This document shows positions 1 to 11,596 of a stretch of 64,000 nt of DNA, one piece after another. The notes below the pieces were generated by a model, which worked only from the letters and a program-made list of their open reading frames with translations, did no database searches and was not told where the DNA came from. Source of the stretch: Tricholoma matsutake (Eukaryota; Basidiomycota; Agaricomycetes; Agaricales; Tricholomataceae); contig AP026549.1 of the NCBI GenBank assembly GCA_026075535.2, positions 8,246,001 through 8,310,000 of the forward strand, read 5' to 3'. Both the position numbers and the translations under genes were made by a program. Position 1 is the first letter of the stretch. Every line of letters begins with the position of its first letter.

Positions 1-725
1 ATTGCGAGACTTAGCGCAGTTTATACCCAAAGGACAGTCTCTTTTAGTTCTTTCCCTTTATTACTCTTTCATCATATGATATATATATCTTTCTTGTTCG
101 GATTCCAGTCTCCTTTATGGCCTTGTGCCTTAACTCATATCTTTTGCCTCATGTTCTACACATGTTTCTCATTCCATTTTAGGAAGTTTCTTTAAAACAT
201 ATAAAACTCTGTAGTATCTACTTGGAAATAACAAGAAATCGTGTTCACATATTGTCTCGTATACAGTTCTAAGCATCCGATGAACTTTCTAAAAACAATC
301 TAAGTCTCTGCGGGTTTTCTCAATCGACGAGAAACCTCTGCGATTGTCGCGTCCTTGATCCTCCCTTGATCCTCTTGTCATTAGCACTAGCAACCCTTCC
401 AACACTTCATAGCCATTTGCCGCACCCTTTGTATACTATCGACCTATCGAAAGGTCCCCAGAATTCACATATCGACCATCGACGATAAACTCATTCACCG
501 TCGATCTCATTGATCGCCCTCGATATTGATCGATACTCGATTGGACCACACCAAACGCCTTCGTCTCTCATAACGCTACCTTCATGACTAGTACCAACTG
601 GTCATCTTTCCATCGGTTTGGCCACGAACATTCGGAACAACTCACAACCTTCCTCTGACTCGTCACAAATATCATTGATTGCCTCATCAGCAGTTTAGGT
701 GGTTTTCCCAGGTTCAGTATCATCA
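1..725. mobile_element. LTR-A copy, distal 725 bp (cut by window edge)
   Basis: This stretch is about 95% identical by eye to 51551-52274, the last part of a complete solo LTR found in gypsy B. It ends in the same terminal TATCATCA at 718-725. The first roughly 470 bp of the LTR lie outside the window. The copy contains no gene. Right after it come the four bases CCAG, the same four bases that form the target-site duplication of the complete copy, then an inverted LTR-B. Assignment as an LTR rests on the TG...CA ends and the 4-bp duplication of the complete copy. No internal region for this family is present here. Confidence 0.75.
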
Positions 726-729
726 CCAG

Positions 730-2039
730 TGATGATGCTCAACCCAGAAACCCAAACAAAACCCACAAAATGTAACACAAGTCAGAGGAAGGATGCGAGG
801 CCCTCTAGACATCACCTGTCAGATCGACTGTCAAATAGCCATAGAAGGACTGCTTGTCGAAGCAGTTCAAAGTTAAAAGAATGTGTTTCGAGGACTTGTG
901 ATGATTTTTGAGATGTCACAATATTTTTCGAAGAAGTTTCGAGGAATTTTGAATGCACAAATATGATCGGATGCAAGATTGGGGGACTAGACGAGTAGTA
1001 GAAGCGAAGCAAAGGTGAATCGAGGGAAACGAGAGCAAAAATAGCATAATGCAAGGAATTTCGAGGAATTTCGAGGAGGTTTAGCGTAAAACACCAAACT
1101 TCGGACTGAATAAGACTAAACTGTACTCTCAAATCACTGTGATCTTGGAGGAAGACGACGACTTTCTTGTTTTTCTTTGTATCTAGTACATATTTTTATA
1201 TAAAATAAGGAAAGAAAGTACCTAAAAAGGCTAGAGAACATGAGGCAAACATGTGGAAAACTCGAGGCAAAAGACAATATAAGTATATCAGAACAATAAA
1301 GCGAGCCTAGAAGGGGTGAATATAACACATGATGAAGAAATAATAAGAAAGAATAGCTAAAACCGGACTGCCCTTGTTATAAATTGAATAAAAGATCGGA
1401 AACTGCTTTGAGCGGATTGTATGCGTGCACATGCAGTCGAAATGTGTTCGATATACTTGATATAGTGTCCCATGTGTCCAGCATGCGTCCGAAGATCGTT
1501 TGAACAGGAAATACTGTGTCCGATGATGTTTTTCGAGGTTCAATCTTTTTCGAAGATTTTCGAAGATTCTTCGGACTTTGTTTGTGGCCCGATATCGGTG
1601 CGATATTGTTTGACAATGGTAGGGGATATGTCTGGCATGTGTGGGATGATTATTCGGATACCGATATAGTGTCTGATGTCGATTTTCGATGTTCGATGAT
1701 TTTCGAAGTTGGTTGAGGAAATATCGGACTTGTTTGAAGGCTGATATCATTGCAATATTGCTTGATACTGGTTCGGAACTCATCAACAATGCTCCATGTG
1801 TATATCCTGAGCTGTCCAAAGGTCGGGGGAGTTGTACTATGGTGGCTGAAGGCATACGAAGCATTTCGAGGTGTTGCGAAGGATTTTGAAGCATTCTCAT
1901 GACTTTGTAGAGGTTTGTAGAGCTTCGGAGAGGTTTGTATGGGTTCGTAGAGCTTCAGAGAGGTCTGTAGAACTTTATAGAGCTTCGACAATGATTGTAG
2001 ATGTGCTTTCCAAGCTTGAACGACGAGGTGGACCTATCA
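730..2039. mobile_element. LTR-B solo copy, inverted relative to the 36431 copy
   Basis: The 1310 bp are the reverse complement of 36431-37878 with scattered substitutions and indels. They begin TGATGATGCTCAACCC and end GGTGGACCTATCA. LTR-A and LTR-B share their terminal 15-25 bp and internal blocks (near 1190-1260), so they are two subfamilies of one LTR family. The flanks are CCAG on the left and CTGG on the right, which are reverse complements rather than a direct duplication. The open frames inside are short and show no conserved protein. The strand of the LTR promoter is not known. Confidence 0.75.
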
Positions 2040-2462
2040 CTGGTCAGACAGGACTGGGACTAGACTGGCAAATTTGCAGGCAGTTGGCTGGTGACCAGTC
2101 CCAGTGGACTCCGGTCGGACTCCAGTCAGTCTGGATATTGTTGGCAATAATCCCAACTGAGTCTGAGCTAGAGTTAAGGAGCTTGCACACTTTCATTTGG
2201 GTGCCCTGAATGCTAGCCGAGTTGTCATCAAGACTGGCTGTGACAGAGTTCCACAACTGTGCTTCAGAGGTAAAGCAGTGGGTGAAGGGTACTTTGTCAT
2301 CTTCTGTGACCTTGGGGGGGACAGTAGTCTGGTGTGGTAAGCCCCAAAGGACACGGAGATGAAGCTCAAGTGCAGCCTGAAAGTGATTTAGACTTTAAAG
2401 TGCTTGAATACAATGAATGTGCACCTTTGTCTTCTCAGCCTCCTTTGGTACCTCTCCTTCTC
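2040..2462 (+). repeat. SINE-tail-like repeat and non-coding DNA
   Basis: Around 2095-2140 there is a block rich in GGACTCC and CAGTCAGTCTG that resembles the 3' part of the tRNA-related SINE at 25.6 kb and, reversed, 27.0 kb. No A/B-box head is visible here, so this would be a 5'-truncated copy. The rest of the interval holds only short open frames with no recognisable protein. Confidence 0.35.
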
Positions 2463-2642
2463 TCATGTGCCAATCACTAGGCTTCTTGGGCTTCTTGGGT
2501 TGCTTTGCGAAGGCTTGCAGGCTTTCTTTGCTTGCAAAGCTCTTGAACCAGGGTTCATGTTGCTCAGAGAATGCTTGCGCTTGCCAAGTCCAGCCTGAGA
2601 TGGGCCAGCCTCCCCTGAACTAGAACTCGCATGAGGATCCAT
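2463..2642 (-). CDS. Short Ser-rich basic ORF, possibly the N-terminus of a lost gene
   Basis: I chose the internal ATG at 2642, giving 60 codons: an acidic/Ser-rich start (MDPHASSSSGEAGPSQ), then basic KRKH and KKACK clusters that could be a nuclear localisation signal. This is the usual look of a nuclear protein N-terminus in mushroom genomes, but no domain is present. The frame continues open upstream to 2756, and I see no continuation downstream. It could be chance coding; function unknown. Confidence 0.2.
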   Translation of the reverse strand: MDPHASSSSGEAGPSQAGLGKRKHSLSNMNPGSRALQAKKACKPSQSNPRSPRSLVIGT

Positions 2643-2756
2643 TGTAGTTTCAGAGTCAATAGAAGATGATGGAATAAAGAGTCCAGGTATCCAGTCAAGC
2701 CAGAAGATGAGTATGCGCAAACACGTCAAGAACAAGGGAACTCGAAACTGCCGCAA

Positions 2757-3609
2757 GCATGATCACATGATGCGTGGGAACCTGCTGAACTCACCATGTC
2801 AAGTTGTCAACACCCTCAACACTTGTGTGAGCTGGCAGCAATGTATCATAGTTCTGATCAGAAATAATAAAATTGTTTATTGAAGTACAGAATAAAGTTT
2901 TCAGCTAAAACTATAGATGAACTTGGCATGAACTGGATTATAAACCTTCAGTGTCAATGTCACTCATGAAATGAATTGTTATTACTAAAGTATATTACAT
3001 CACTACAAATGACAACTACCAGTCAAACATGAGTCAAACATGAGTTAACTATGAATTAACTATGAATCAACTGCTCAAGGCTTGCCCATTGTGTATGGGA
3101 AAGCTGTGCTTGGATTTCCTATTGAGAATTTACAGTTATTAGAATCCTGGCCACTTGTGCCGTTAGTGCAATCTTATGCCAAAGGCATTGAAGGATGTGC
3201 CATGAGCCATTGTTGTCTGGAGATTCGCTCTTCAGATTAACTGAATTCTAATTAATCCTTTGGGAGCAGGGACTGTACTCTCAGGAAATACACCTAATAG
3301 GGGCCATTATTTCAAACTTGCAGTGCATGACAAAAAGTACAGATGCAGTTGGATTCTAAATTATGGTATTTGGGTGAAACAGGTCTACAAATGAGGTGGG
3401 ATGCTTCAAGGAATCCATGATACTGCAGCATTCCAGATTCAAGACATGCACTTACACGCTAATGAGTTCAGCTAGTTTCCCCGACCTGAATGCAGCTTGA
3501 ACATCGTTGTTTCCTAAGAAAACTTTAAGGCATAAGAAAATGGAGAAATGTCCTAATATGCACCACCAACATGTTTCTGGTCTGCAAATGAAATCAGAGG
3601 TTAGCAATT
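2757..3609. other. AT-rich stretch without a recognisable gene
   Basis: No open frame of convincing length or composition and no clear repeat was found. Short direct repeats occur around 3030-3070 (variants of ATGAGTCAAACATG and ATGAATTAACT). Minus-strand fragments may be the eroded continuation of the decayed gene at 3610-4271. Confidence 0.4.
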
Positions 3610-4271
3610 AAAAATATGATGGGCAGAATTGGATTTGCACTTATGAAGATATTGGGCACAGTGTGCTGACTGGTTTTCTCCATCAGATAACTCTGAATCT
3701 TGTCTTCATCACCTGTGAGATCAATCCTGTCAAACTTCCAGGGCAGCATCAGTGGCTGTGTTTACAGACTTGACAAGTGCAACATACTCAACAATCTTCG
3801 GCTGTAGATAATTGAACTCCTTTTCAAAGCCTTTGGTCTTTTTTCAGTATGTGCCCCAGCTCTTGGAGAAAATAGTGATCTTGTTATCAGTGATGATAGA
3901 CTGGGTGGGAGAGACGAGAGTACTTTGCAAGATTTTCAGTTACATGCCTCTACAAATGAGTTGATGTCCATGGCTGAAATTGAGCAGTTTATGGATGAAG
4001 AGAAGAAGGTGCTGATGATGAGATAGGAAGGCAGTTGGAAAAAGACTTGGATAGTTTGTGTATAGTCCCCCAAAATTTTGTCATGATCATCAGAACATAA
4101 AGTCATCACATGCAAATCATGTGTGTGATTCATCATCGCATCAAGTTGGACACAATCCACAGTGCAATTGGCCATGCTTCTCTTGAGGTTTAGCACAAAT
4201 GCTTGGTTTCCAAATTGCTGTTCATGATCAGAAACAACAACAACAACAACAACCACCCCATCCCATCCCAT
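3610..4271 (-). pseudogene. Decayed gene, helical protein of unknown function
   Basis: The minus strand keeps coding-like composition across several broken frames. The best-preserved part (about 3870-3735) is a Lys/Glu-rich helical segment containing EFNYLQPKIVEYVALVKSVN. It is followed after a frame change by an acidic segment with GDEDKIQSYLMEK. An in-frame TGA sits at the Tyr-Lys junction before KKTKGF and another after ALEV. The start near 4271 lies in a GTT run (Val repeat) and is uncertain. I do not recognise the family. Confidence 0.3.
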
Positions 4272-4455
4272 TCTTTAAGTCGCTCTCAGCATCTGTACTG
4301 CTCTTAGTTCACTCTCCAATGTTCTTAACCATCTTGCTTTACCCATATCTTGCTTTTTAATTTTCTTAAACTGGGCCTTTTCTCTTTTCACTCGATGTGT
4401 TTCATCGAATTTATCTCTGAGTTTCTCCTTTTGTCAGAAGCCTGAGTGTCTACAG

Positions 4456-5129
4456 ATGGCGAATGCTCCTGCTCCCAATCTGACTACCCCTCCTCCTTCT
4501 ACCCCAGCTAGGGCAAAACCCCTGTTCTCCCCTTGCACAAAAAACTGAGGTGTTGTCAGACTGACAACTCCAGATTCCAATCTCAGCTCAGACAATGATG
4601 ACATGGGATTTTCCCTTGCATTGCTGCCTAAGGGTCACCAATTGGTAGTGTGTGGCATTGTCCCAGTGTCGAATGAGACCCCTGCTTCTGCCATCAGATT
4701 GGTGATGACAAGTCTAGGATTAGCAGTCTATGTGTTGCTGCCATGTTCTCCAATGGCAAACTGAAGGAGGATTTTGACAGGGCTATTGTGGATTTTGAGG
4801 CATCTGCAGCTGACAAGAGGGAGCACTTCTCAAAGTTCACTGACCAGCTTGCTGTGGTCACTGGGCTCCCTCTCAGGCCTCTCATTCCTGCTCCACCTCC
4901 TTCAACCTTGACCTCCCATTCTCCTCCTTCTGTCCTGACCCCTTCTGATGTTTCAGTCCCACCTCCTCCTCTGGCTGCCCCTGCCCCTCCTCCCACTAGT
5001 GCTTCTCTGAGGATCTCAAAACCTAGCAGTTCATCCATATCCATGAGCGTACCAGGTAATGTGACAAAGAAAAGGAAAGTCAGTGTTCCTCTGGGCCTGT
5101 CACATGCACTCTGCAGTGCCACCACCTGA
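4456..5129 (+). pseudogene. LINE ORF1 remnant, proline-rich
   Basis: The ATG at 4456 opens a Pro/Ala-rich reading (MANAPAPNLTTPPPSTP) that meets a TGA after about 30 codons. Coding composition resumes in another frame from 4743, with a helical segment (KLKEDFDRAIVDFEAS) followed by a long Pro/Ser linker and a basic KKRKV patch near the end. The patch looks like a nuclear localisation signal. The position directly upstream of the endonuclease supports ORF1, whose products usually bind RNA. No zinc knuckle or RRM is visible, so the ORF1 call is inferred from position. Confidence 0.5.
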
Positions 5130-5561
5130 CTCCACCTTGTCCAACCTTGATCCTGTGACTCAAGGCAATCTCATGGATCAAGTTGTGTAAACTTTGACCT
5201 GCATTGCGTTGCTGAGGAAGGATTGCAACACAAGGAAGTTGTCACTACATGGTACTACTTGTCACCCTTTATATACCATACCCAGTTTTCCTGCTTTCTC
5301 CTCATTTTGTATTCTTGATTCTATCCATATGCCTCCTCCTTCTTGCAATGTGGAGTCTTTGGTTCTCCTGTCTGTGCTATCATCGGCTTTTTGTGGTGAC
5401 CCACTGGTCAACTGTGCCCCTGTCCCCTGAGCTGTATCCTGCTCAAATCTCTTGCTTCTCACTGAGCAGCCCTGCCCATTGTCACATACCTTGAACTTTC
5501 ATTTTCAACTTAGTGTTCTGATACCCTTTCTTGTTCTGTTGTTATGTGTTAATACAACTAT

Positions 5562-6706
5562 GGCTATGCCCACATTCACACAGTCTGAACTCACAGTTTG
5601 TGCACTGAATGCTAATGGACTGATGAGCCCAGTCAAACTGGTGTTCATTGGTCTGCTTCTCATGAAGTTAGCTCCCCATTTCTTTGCACTCTCAGAGACT
5701 AAGACCTGGACTAATGCTGCCTCAAATCTCCAAATCTCTAATTATGAGGTCTTTGAAGAGAAGGCAGTACCATGTACATTGCCCTCAACTTTGGCAAAGT
5801 GGGGGATCATTCTAGGTGTCTGGAAGGACATACAGATTGTGGCTCATGTGCCTCTCAAGCTTGAACCTCTCAAGGGTCATGTTGTATGTGTCGATGTCGT
5901 TGTTCCATCTCTTTCTTCATCTTCAACTTCCTTTATTCATCATGTTTTTGCTGTCTATGCCCCATGTGACCCTGGTGCTGACAATTTGTCACTTGATTTT
6001 TGGCCATGTCTGACTGACATGGTACAAGATACAAAGATTTCATGGTCCCTTTTTGGTGAAATGCCACTGTTGCTGCCTCTGAATGTCTGAATGTGCATCG
6101 GACAATATACTGGCTTGATGAGCATTCAAAGATTTCCTTCAGAATACTCATGGTACTGACCTGTGGCAGATATGTACAGATCACAACCATTTCATGGACT
6201 GGACAAGCTGGGGTTGGCATTTGACTGATAGTGGCAACATCATTGATCATGTAGTCATCTCAACCAGCTGTCTTCTAGACTTTGATATTTCAACTGACCT
6301 GACATGGGTCCCTGGCTCTGACCACAGGGCCATCAAAGTCAAGTTCATACTGAAGTCCTCTGTCCCTAACTTCTCAACAGTTTCTTCAACTCCATTTGTC
6401 CCATCCATGCCTCTCCCACCTCCAAGGATCAAGTACCCATCAAAGGATGACAAGTATAAGTTTGCCCTCTTTGTGGATTCTGTGGACTGTCTTGTGGTGT
6501 CTAACATGACAATTTTTCAAACTGAAATAACTAGTGATGAATCTTACACTGAAAGATATAATTTACTGACTACACTCTTTGAGCAGGCAGTGGTCAACTC
6601 CTTCAGTGAGAATAAACCATATAGGATTGTTGAGAGGCAGGTCACTTCTCCTTGCATCAGAGAGCTTGTTGCTCTCTTCAGACATCTTGGGGGAGCAATC
6701 TCATGA
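5562..6706 (+). pseudogene. LINE ORF2 N-terminus: EEP endonuclease, frameshifted
   Basis: From the ATG at 5562 the protein shows the EEP start (TVCALNANGL), then FALSETKTW containing the metal-binding Glu, and later a DHVVIS / PGSDHRAI block with the catalytic Asp-His pair near 6245-6330. Such domains nick the target DNA for LINE insertion. The frame is lost between about 6050 and 6190, where the expected GDFN motif reads GEMP, and resumes in the 6194-6706 frame. At least two small indels are needed to explain this. Identity as a LINE endonuclease is firm; activity is not possible. Confidence 0.75.
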
Positions 6707-7947
6707 TCCAGAGGCAATCTGACGCAGATGTCCTATGGCTCATACTCAATCCTTGACCAATACTCAGCACAGTTTGTGCTTCTTGACAAGTCGCTCTTCA
6801 AGTTGGTCACTGAATATTTGGTTTATGCTAGACATAACTGCCACAAAGAACTTTATGCTGCCAAGAAGGCCAAAATTCTCCGATGAGCCAGGCATTATGA
6901 TACAGGTCAAATTAAGGGGGTACTTTTTGGTGGTTCTTTGAAGAAACTGATGTCTGGGTCCTCATCCTTTGTCCCCCTTCCTACAGCAGTTAACTCTACT
7001 TTATTACCTGGCATAATCATGACTGACCCTGCCTTGGTTGCAGAAGAAACAAGGCAATACTTTACAGGACTCTACAAATGCTCAGTGGCTCCCAACAAGC
7101 CCAAACCATGACTCAAAACTCCTTTGGTCTCGACTGTCAAGAGTCGCCTCTTGAATGACCCTTTTATCTGGCCAATAGCAGCAATGCTAGCAGACTTTTG
7201 TGCTATGATTCATAAAAAGAATCCATGGCCCTCTCCTGGTCTGGATGGATGGGAAAAATGGTGCATCAAGAATCTTTCTGATGGAGTGCTTCAACTTGTT
7301 CTTGATCTTCATAACTACTCAGTCATCAATGCAAGTTTCCCAGGAGATCAAAGACACCCACCTCACCTACTTCCACAAATGTGGAATTTGTACTGACCTG
7401 TCTAACTGGAGAGGTCTCCTCATCTCTAACTTTTCAGCAAACTCACCTATGACCTGGCTCAATTTCAAGCTCTCACCCTATGCTGCATGAATGGGTATTA
7501 TTCCTGAGACCCAAGTCACCACACAGCCTGGGGTTCAAACTTGCGATCTAATGAGCTTCCTCAGTGGACTTAAGATGTGGAGTCACTGTACGAAGACCCC
7601 CCTCTATCTGCTGAAGTGAGACCAGATGAAAGGCTTTGACTATCTTGCTCCACAAGGTATTTATGATGCATGTATAGCTTATGGTTTACTGCCTGCAGTG
7701 GCAGATCTGGACCATGCAGCCCAATCCTCTACTCAATGTTTTCCTCAGATGGCTTTTGGCATTGCAGATTCTATTATCGTTGAAGGTGTCACCAAGCAGG
7801 GCAGACCGATGTTGCCATTTGGGGCCACCATCACCACTAGTCTTGGACATTGTTACTTGGATGACCTAGCTTCCTTGGGCCCTCACTGTGTCATCATTTG
7901 GAGCATGTCTAATATGGTCAATGACCCCTATCTTCCCAATGATGTGG
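6707..7947 (+). pseudogene. LINE ORF2 reverse transcriptase, decayed and truncated
   Basis: Pieces in several frames match reverse transcriptase order: NPWPSPGLDGWEKW (7225-7262), NWRGLLISNF (about 7405-7435), then MKGFDYLAPQGIYDA (7626 on) and SLGHCYLDDLA near 7843-7870. This last wording is one I associate with basidiomycete LINEs. Stops and frame changes separate the blocks. The reading stops at 7947 within a run that relatives continue toward the RT C-terminus. Loss of that part is explained by the LTR-like insertion that begins at 7948. Confidence 0.65.
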
Positions 7948-8784
7948 TGATGATGCTCAACCAGGGAACTCTACCAAAACCAACTAAACTGGTCTTAGGA
8001 GATATAACATGAGTCAGAGTAAGGTTGTGAGGTAGTACTGAATATCACCGTGCTATCCAAAGGCCGGTAAATGTACTGTGAAATGTTGTGAAGCAGTATT
8101 AGGCGGTACAAAGTTTTGCGAAACCATCCAAAGTAGCATGAAACACTATGAACCGTTCCGAAATGATATGAAAGAGTTTAGCAGTGATGCGAAGGAGTTC
8201 AAGAATCTTCAAAATGGTTTTAACGAGGTTGGGAGATGGTGACAATAGTTGAAGGTGAGGTAAAAGATGATGACATGGTAGATAGATGATTGATGAAAGT
8301 TTTGAGAAACTGTGTAGCAAAATGACGTAGTTCACGGAATACTTGAGCAAGTTCAGACTAAGACTGAGCTAAGACTCAAGAGTTAAACCCTTAAGTCAGA
8401 CGATATGCAATGTGGGAAGATGATTTCTCTGTTGTCGACAATAAATACACCAAACTATATATGTTTTAGAGAGATAGTACTAAAAAGGTAAAAGGCCATG
8501 AGGCAAAACATGTGGTAAACATCAGGCAGTGAAAAAGGTGTCGAAATCATGAAGTAAATGAGAAAATGATAAGAAAGAAATGTGCAATATACATGATATA
8601 TCAAATATCCTTGTCTTGTGGTTCCAATAAATCATGAATACATCGAAAAGTGCCTTGATGCACACTAAGTTGCTAGCTGTTGTGTCTCCTTGTGTTTGTG
8701 GTGGTGGGAACATGATGCATTAGTGTGTGTAATGGTGGGATTCCATGGGAACGTGTGTTCGAGCTGCAGTATGATAGGAATATG
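7948..8784. mobile_element. Diverged LTR-B-like solo LTR inside the LINE
   Basis: The start TGATGATGCTCAACC equals the start of the inverted LTR-B at 730. Further LTR-B blocks follow in the same order: GAGTCAGAG near 8011, then the CTAAAAAGG...CATGAGGCAAA...CATGTGG segment at 8480-8520. It is much more diverged and about 840 bp long. The right end is uncertain. A GTGG at 8785-8788 matches the GTGG just before 7948 and would make a 4-bp duplication, but the last bases do not match the family end. Confidence 0.5.
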
Positions 8785-8806
8785 GTGGCCAAAGTCATTC
8801 AAAATT

Positions 8807-9950
8807 AGTGCTTGAAGGTCCAGTCACACAGACCGAAAAATAACTGAGACTGAACCGAACCATAACCAATGTAACTGGACCTGTTGTCACAGTGCTGTTG
8901 GTTACAGTACCAGTTCGGTCTGCGGTTCGCTGATCTCGAGACAAACAGCAAAACTGTTCAAGACCAGTTAGAACCGGTCTCAAACTGAACCCTTAGTCCT
9001 AAGTGTATGTAGTTGTAAATATATCTATTGAACTTGTATATACATAAAAAGTGGGGCACACCCAAGGGAAAGCATGGAAATGCAAGCCATTTAAATATTA
9101 CAGACTATTTGTATGTATTTGCATGGTCATGCACTTTCGTTTACATGTTTTTGACGTGTTTACATGTTTCATTTATATGTTTATACTTATTTGTACTGCA
9201 TTGCCACAACCCCACAATGCACTCACGACTTTCTCAGCAGAACAGGGTCCAAATGATGAAAGACATCGTTTGGGCCCAGGTAAGTTTATCATTTCATCTT
9301 TTACATATCTAACTACCATTTTTGTTTGTTTTTAGATACTATATTTATATTTATGACTATGACGGCGCTGTCTACTGCCATGAGCCTCTGCTCGTGGGGT
9401 GGATAATGGAGCAATGATGAACTGGGAACAACAACGATGGGATGACAATGAATGGGGGACAAACAGGGGACAATGACAACAATGAATGACAAGTAGGGGA
9501 CAACGACAATGAATGGCAAGCAGAGGAGTTCGACAATGAATGACGACAATTGGGGATGACAATGAGTATGAACGGGGACCATGAGATGGCGACAACGCAA
9601 CACCCACCCCTCCCTCACTTGAAATGCGAGATGGAGGGGTCATTTTCTACTGACAAGTCATCCCCAGCACCGCCATCCAGCCTTGCAAGCCACTGCTCGT
9701 GGGTGGACTTGTTTCCTTGTCTTTTAATTTTGTTCTTTTTTCTGTATGTATCTTAGTTACAAAAATAGTTGGTATATAATTTGTAGGACTGGTCGAAACT
9801 GGTTGATAACTGCAGATGGACTGCTCAGAACCAGTTCTGAGTGGTTCGGTCTGCAGTTACATAGAATTTTAAATATTATAGGACCAGTTTGGTCCTCAGT
9901 TCAAGCCCACAAGGGCAAAAAACCGGGACCAGACTGGACTTTCAAGCACT
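8807..9950. mobile_element. Non-autonomous DNA element with short inverted ends
   Basis: The left end AGTGCTTGAAGGTCCAGTC (8807) is matched in reverse at the right end (GACTGGACTTTCAAGCACT, ending 9950) with one mismatch. ATT flanks both sides (8804-8806 and 9951-9953), a possible 3-bp target duplication. Subterminal blocks rich in GGTTCGGTCTGC and ACCAGTTC occur near both ends (8930, 9850). The 1.1-kb interior has only short frames and purine-rich runs at 9410-9560, with no transposase. The superfamily is not determined. Confidence 0.5.
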
Positions 9951-10249
9951 ATTTGAAATGGTTTGACTTCTTTCAAAACATTTTGAAGTGTTGTTTCATT
10001 GTTTTGTGCATTCATAGGCATTCATAAGCATTTGCAAAATCATAGGACTTTGGGAAGGTGTCCGAGTGTGATTTCTTGTTTTCAGAGCTCAGCTGCCAAA
10101 GTGGACCTATCATCCTCCCCCTTACTGAAATCCAATTGGAGTCATGTGCCAAATCCGTGATTGAGTTGAAAAACCTATAAAGGTAACTCGAAAACCTCGC
10201 TCTTTTTCTCTCATCTTCGAGTCGAACTCATCTCTTACATCCTCTGATC
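9951..10249. other. Intergenic stretch
   Basis: No gene or repeat was recognised. It may contain the 5' region of the decayed gene that starts at 10250. Confidence 0.4.
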
Positions 10250-11596
10250 ATGTCGCTACTCCTTGAATTCGAACATGACATCCTCAAACACACGAAGTCC
10301 ATGCCTGAAGTTGGTAAGGTGGAAGATATCGATTTCGAAGTTTGGGGGCAAGATTTTTGTGAAAAAATGGTGAGTGTTGACACGTTTTCTGAGATGGCTT
10401 TAGATGCTAATGACTTTTCATAGTACGAATATGACAATCTTGTGGACCATGTTGAGGAATCCTGTTCGCAGGCCATTCAAAAGGTTGTGGACAAGGTATT
10501 CAATCTGTACGCTCCTCTGGCACATCAGGAGTGGCTTTCCTGGGGTGCCGAGGTCCTATTCCAGGACCTAGCAGATGAGGTTGAATGAGAAGAGGAAGAG
10601 GCCAGGGCTGCTCAGGCAAAGGCTGAGGCAGAAGTAGCAGAGGCGAAAGCACTGGAGGAAGCAGCAGAGGCAGAGGCAAAGCTTCAGGAGGAGGTGGAAG
10701 CGTTTTGGCACAAGTCAGTGGCGGCCAAAGCTGCCAAGCTCAACAAATGATGGAAGGCTCTCGAGTCTACCCGACCTATTCTCGTCGCTGAGGTTTGGGT
10801 GAAAACAATATTGAAGGAAGATCTGAAGAGGTGAAATTTAGTGTTGCAGGCAGAAAGTGAGGTGATTCGGGTAGCAGAAATTTGGGAGGAGGATCAGGAG
10901 GTGGACAAAGACCCAGTCATTATCCTGGGCACCCAAAGTGGCAGGCGATGGAGGAGGACCTCGACAAAGACGATGACGATGGCAAACAAGGAATTGCTGC
11001 TAAACGAACGAGATTCAAGGAGGGGGGACTTCTCAAGTTCAAAGGACCAGTAAATTGTATGAAAAGCTTTGCAGGGATTTTGAAACTAACGAAACACCTG
11101 TAGTGCAATCAATGTGCTGGCTTCAAGAGCTGGCCCATGTGCATCATGAACGATGGAGCGGTGAAGTGCTGCAAATGCATGCAAGAAGCACAAGGGTGCT
11201 ATTGGGAGGGTGTTTCGAGGTGGGGGGTTCGTAAGGTGAAAGGAAAGAAGGCTGTAGGGAGTTGGGGGGAAAGGTTTCAGAGCATCCAAAACCAGGTAAG
11301 CCACTGATCAATGTCTTTTCAAAGCATTTGCTAACATTTTGTAATGTATAGTACCTCAAATTTGAGTCATTGGGCCTTTGTTAGCACCGGAGGCAGGGCC
11401 TTTGAGGTCACAGGGCCAGTCGAAGTCAGACAGGAAAGGGAAGGGGCAGGAAATCCGAGATGGCGACAAGGGTGTGTTGGGCATAGAGCAGTGCCAACAA
11501 ATAATTTCGGAGGAGATGGCAAAGAAAAAGCTGCAGTGTCATATGCTGGATCAGGAGATAACAGCACTGGGTAAGATGTTGAACGAAGAAGAGTAA
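10250..11596 (+). pseudogene. Decayed Zn2Cys6-like zinc-cluster protein with coiled coils
   Basis: The ATG at 10250 begins an acidic protein. A long Ala/Glu/Lys coiled-coil stretch follows (10590-10740), then basic RTRFKEG near 11010. A cysteine cluster spans 11104-11200: CNQC, then single Cys, then CCKC, then Cys after MQEAQG. The spacing (C-X2-C ... C-X2-C-X6-C) resembles a fungal Zn2Cys6 cluster, so DNA binding is likely for the intact family. GTAAG at about 11296 opens an intron, and a last exon may be 11421-11596, helical and ending LNEEE. Stops interrupt the frame (one TAG near 10424, several TGA, a TAG at 11101). Similar acidic-plus-cysteine-cluster proteins are very numerous in mushroom genomes; I recognise the type, not a named family. 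Confidence 0.45.

Larger units (their letters stand above)
4456..7947 (+). mobile_element. Decayed LINE (non-LTR retrotransposon), 3' part missing
   Basis: Three plus-strand blocks follow in LINE order: a proline-rich ORF1, an endonuclease/exonuclease/phosphatase-type (EEP) endonuclease, and a reverse transcriptase. Each is broken by indels or stops, so the copy is dead. The reverse transcriptase is cut at 7948, where an LTR-B-like sequence begins, and I cannot find the missing C-terminus after it. No poly-A tail or target-site duplication is visible. The order and sequence style fit EEP-type LINEs recalled from basidiomycetes; the clade is not resolved. Confidence 0.8.

Noticed and set aside
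1307..1900. 197-codon minus-strand ORF
   Set aside because: It lies within an LTR-B copy; the equivalent frame in the 36431 copy is broken into pieces and has no domain.
9028..9335. Plus-strand ORFs of 94 codons at 9.0-9.3 kb
   Set aside because: Two overlapping frames with Cys/Phe/His/Tyr-rich random composition inside a non-autonomous element; no conserved protein.
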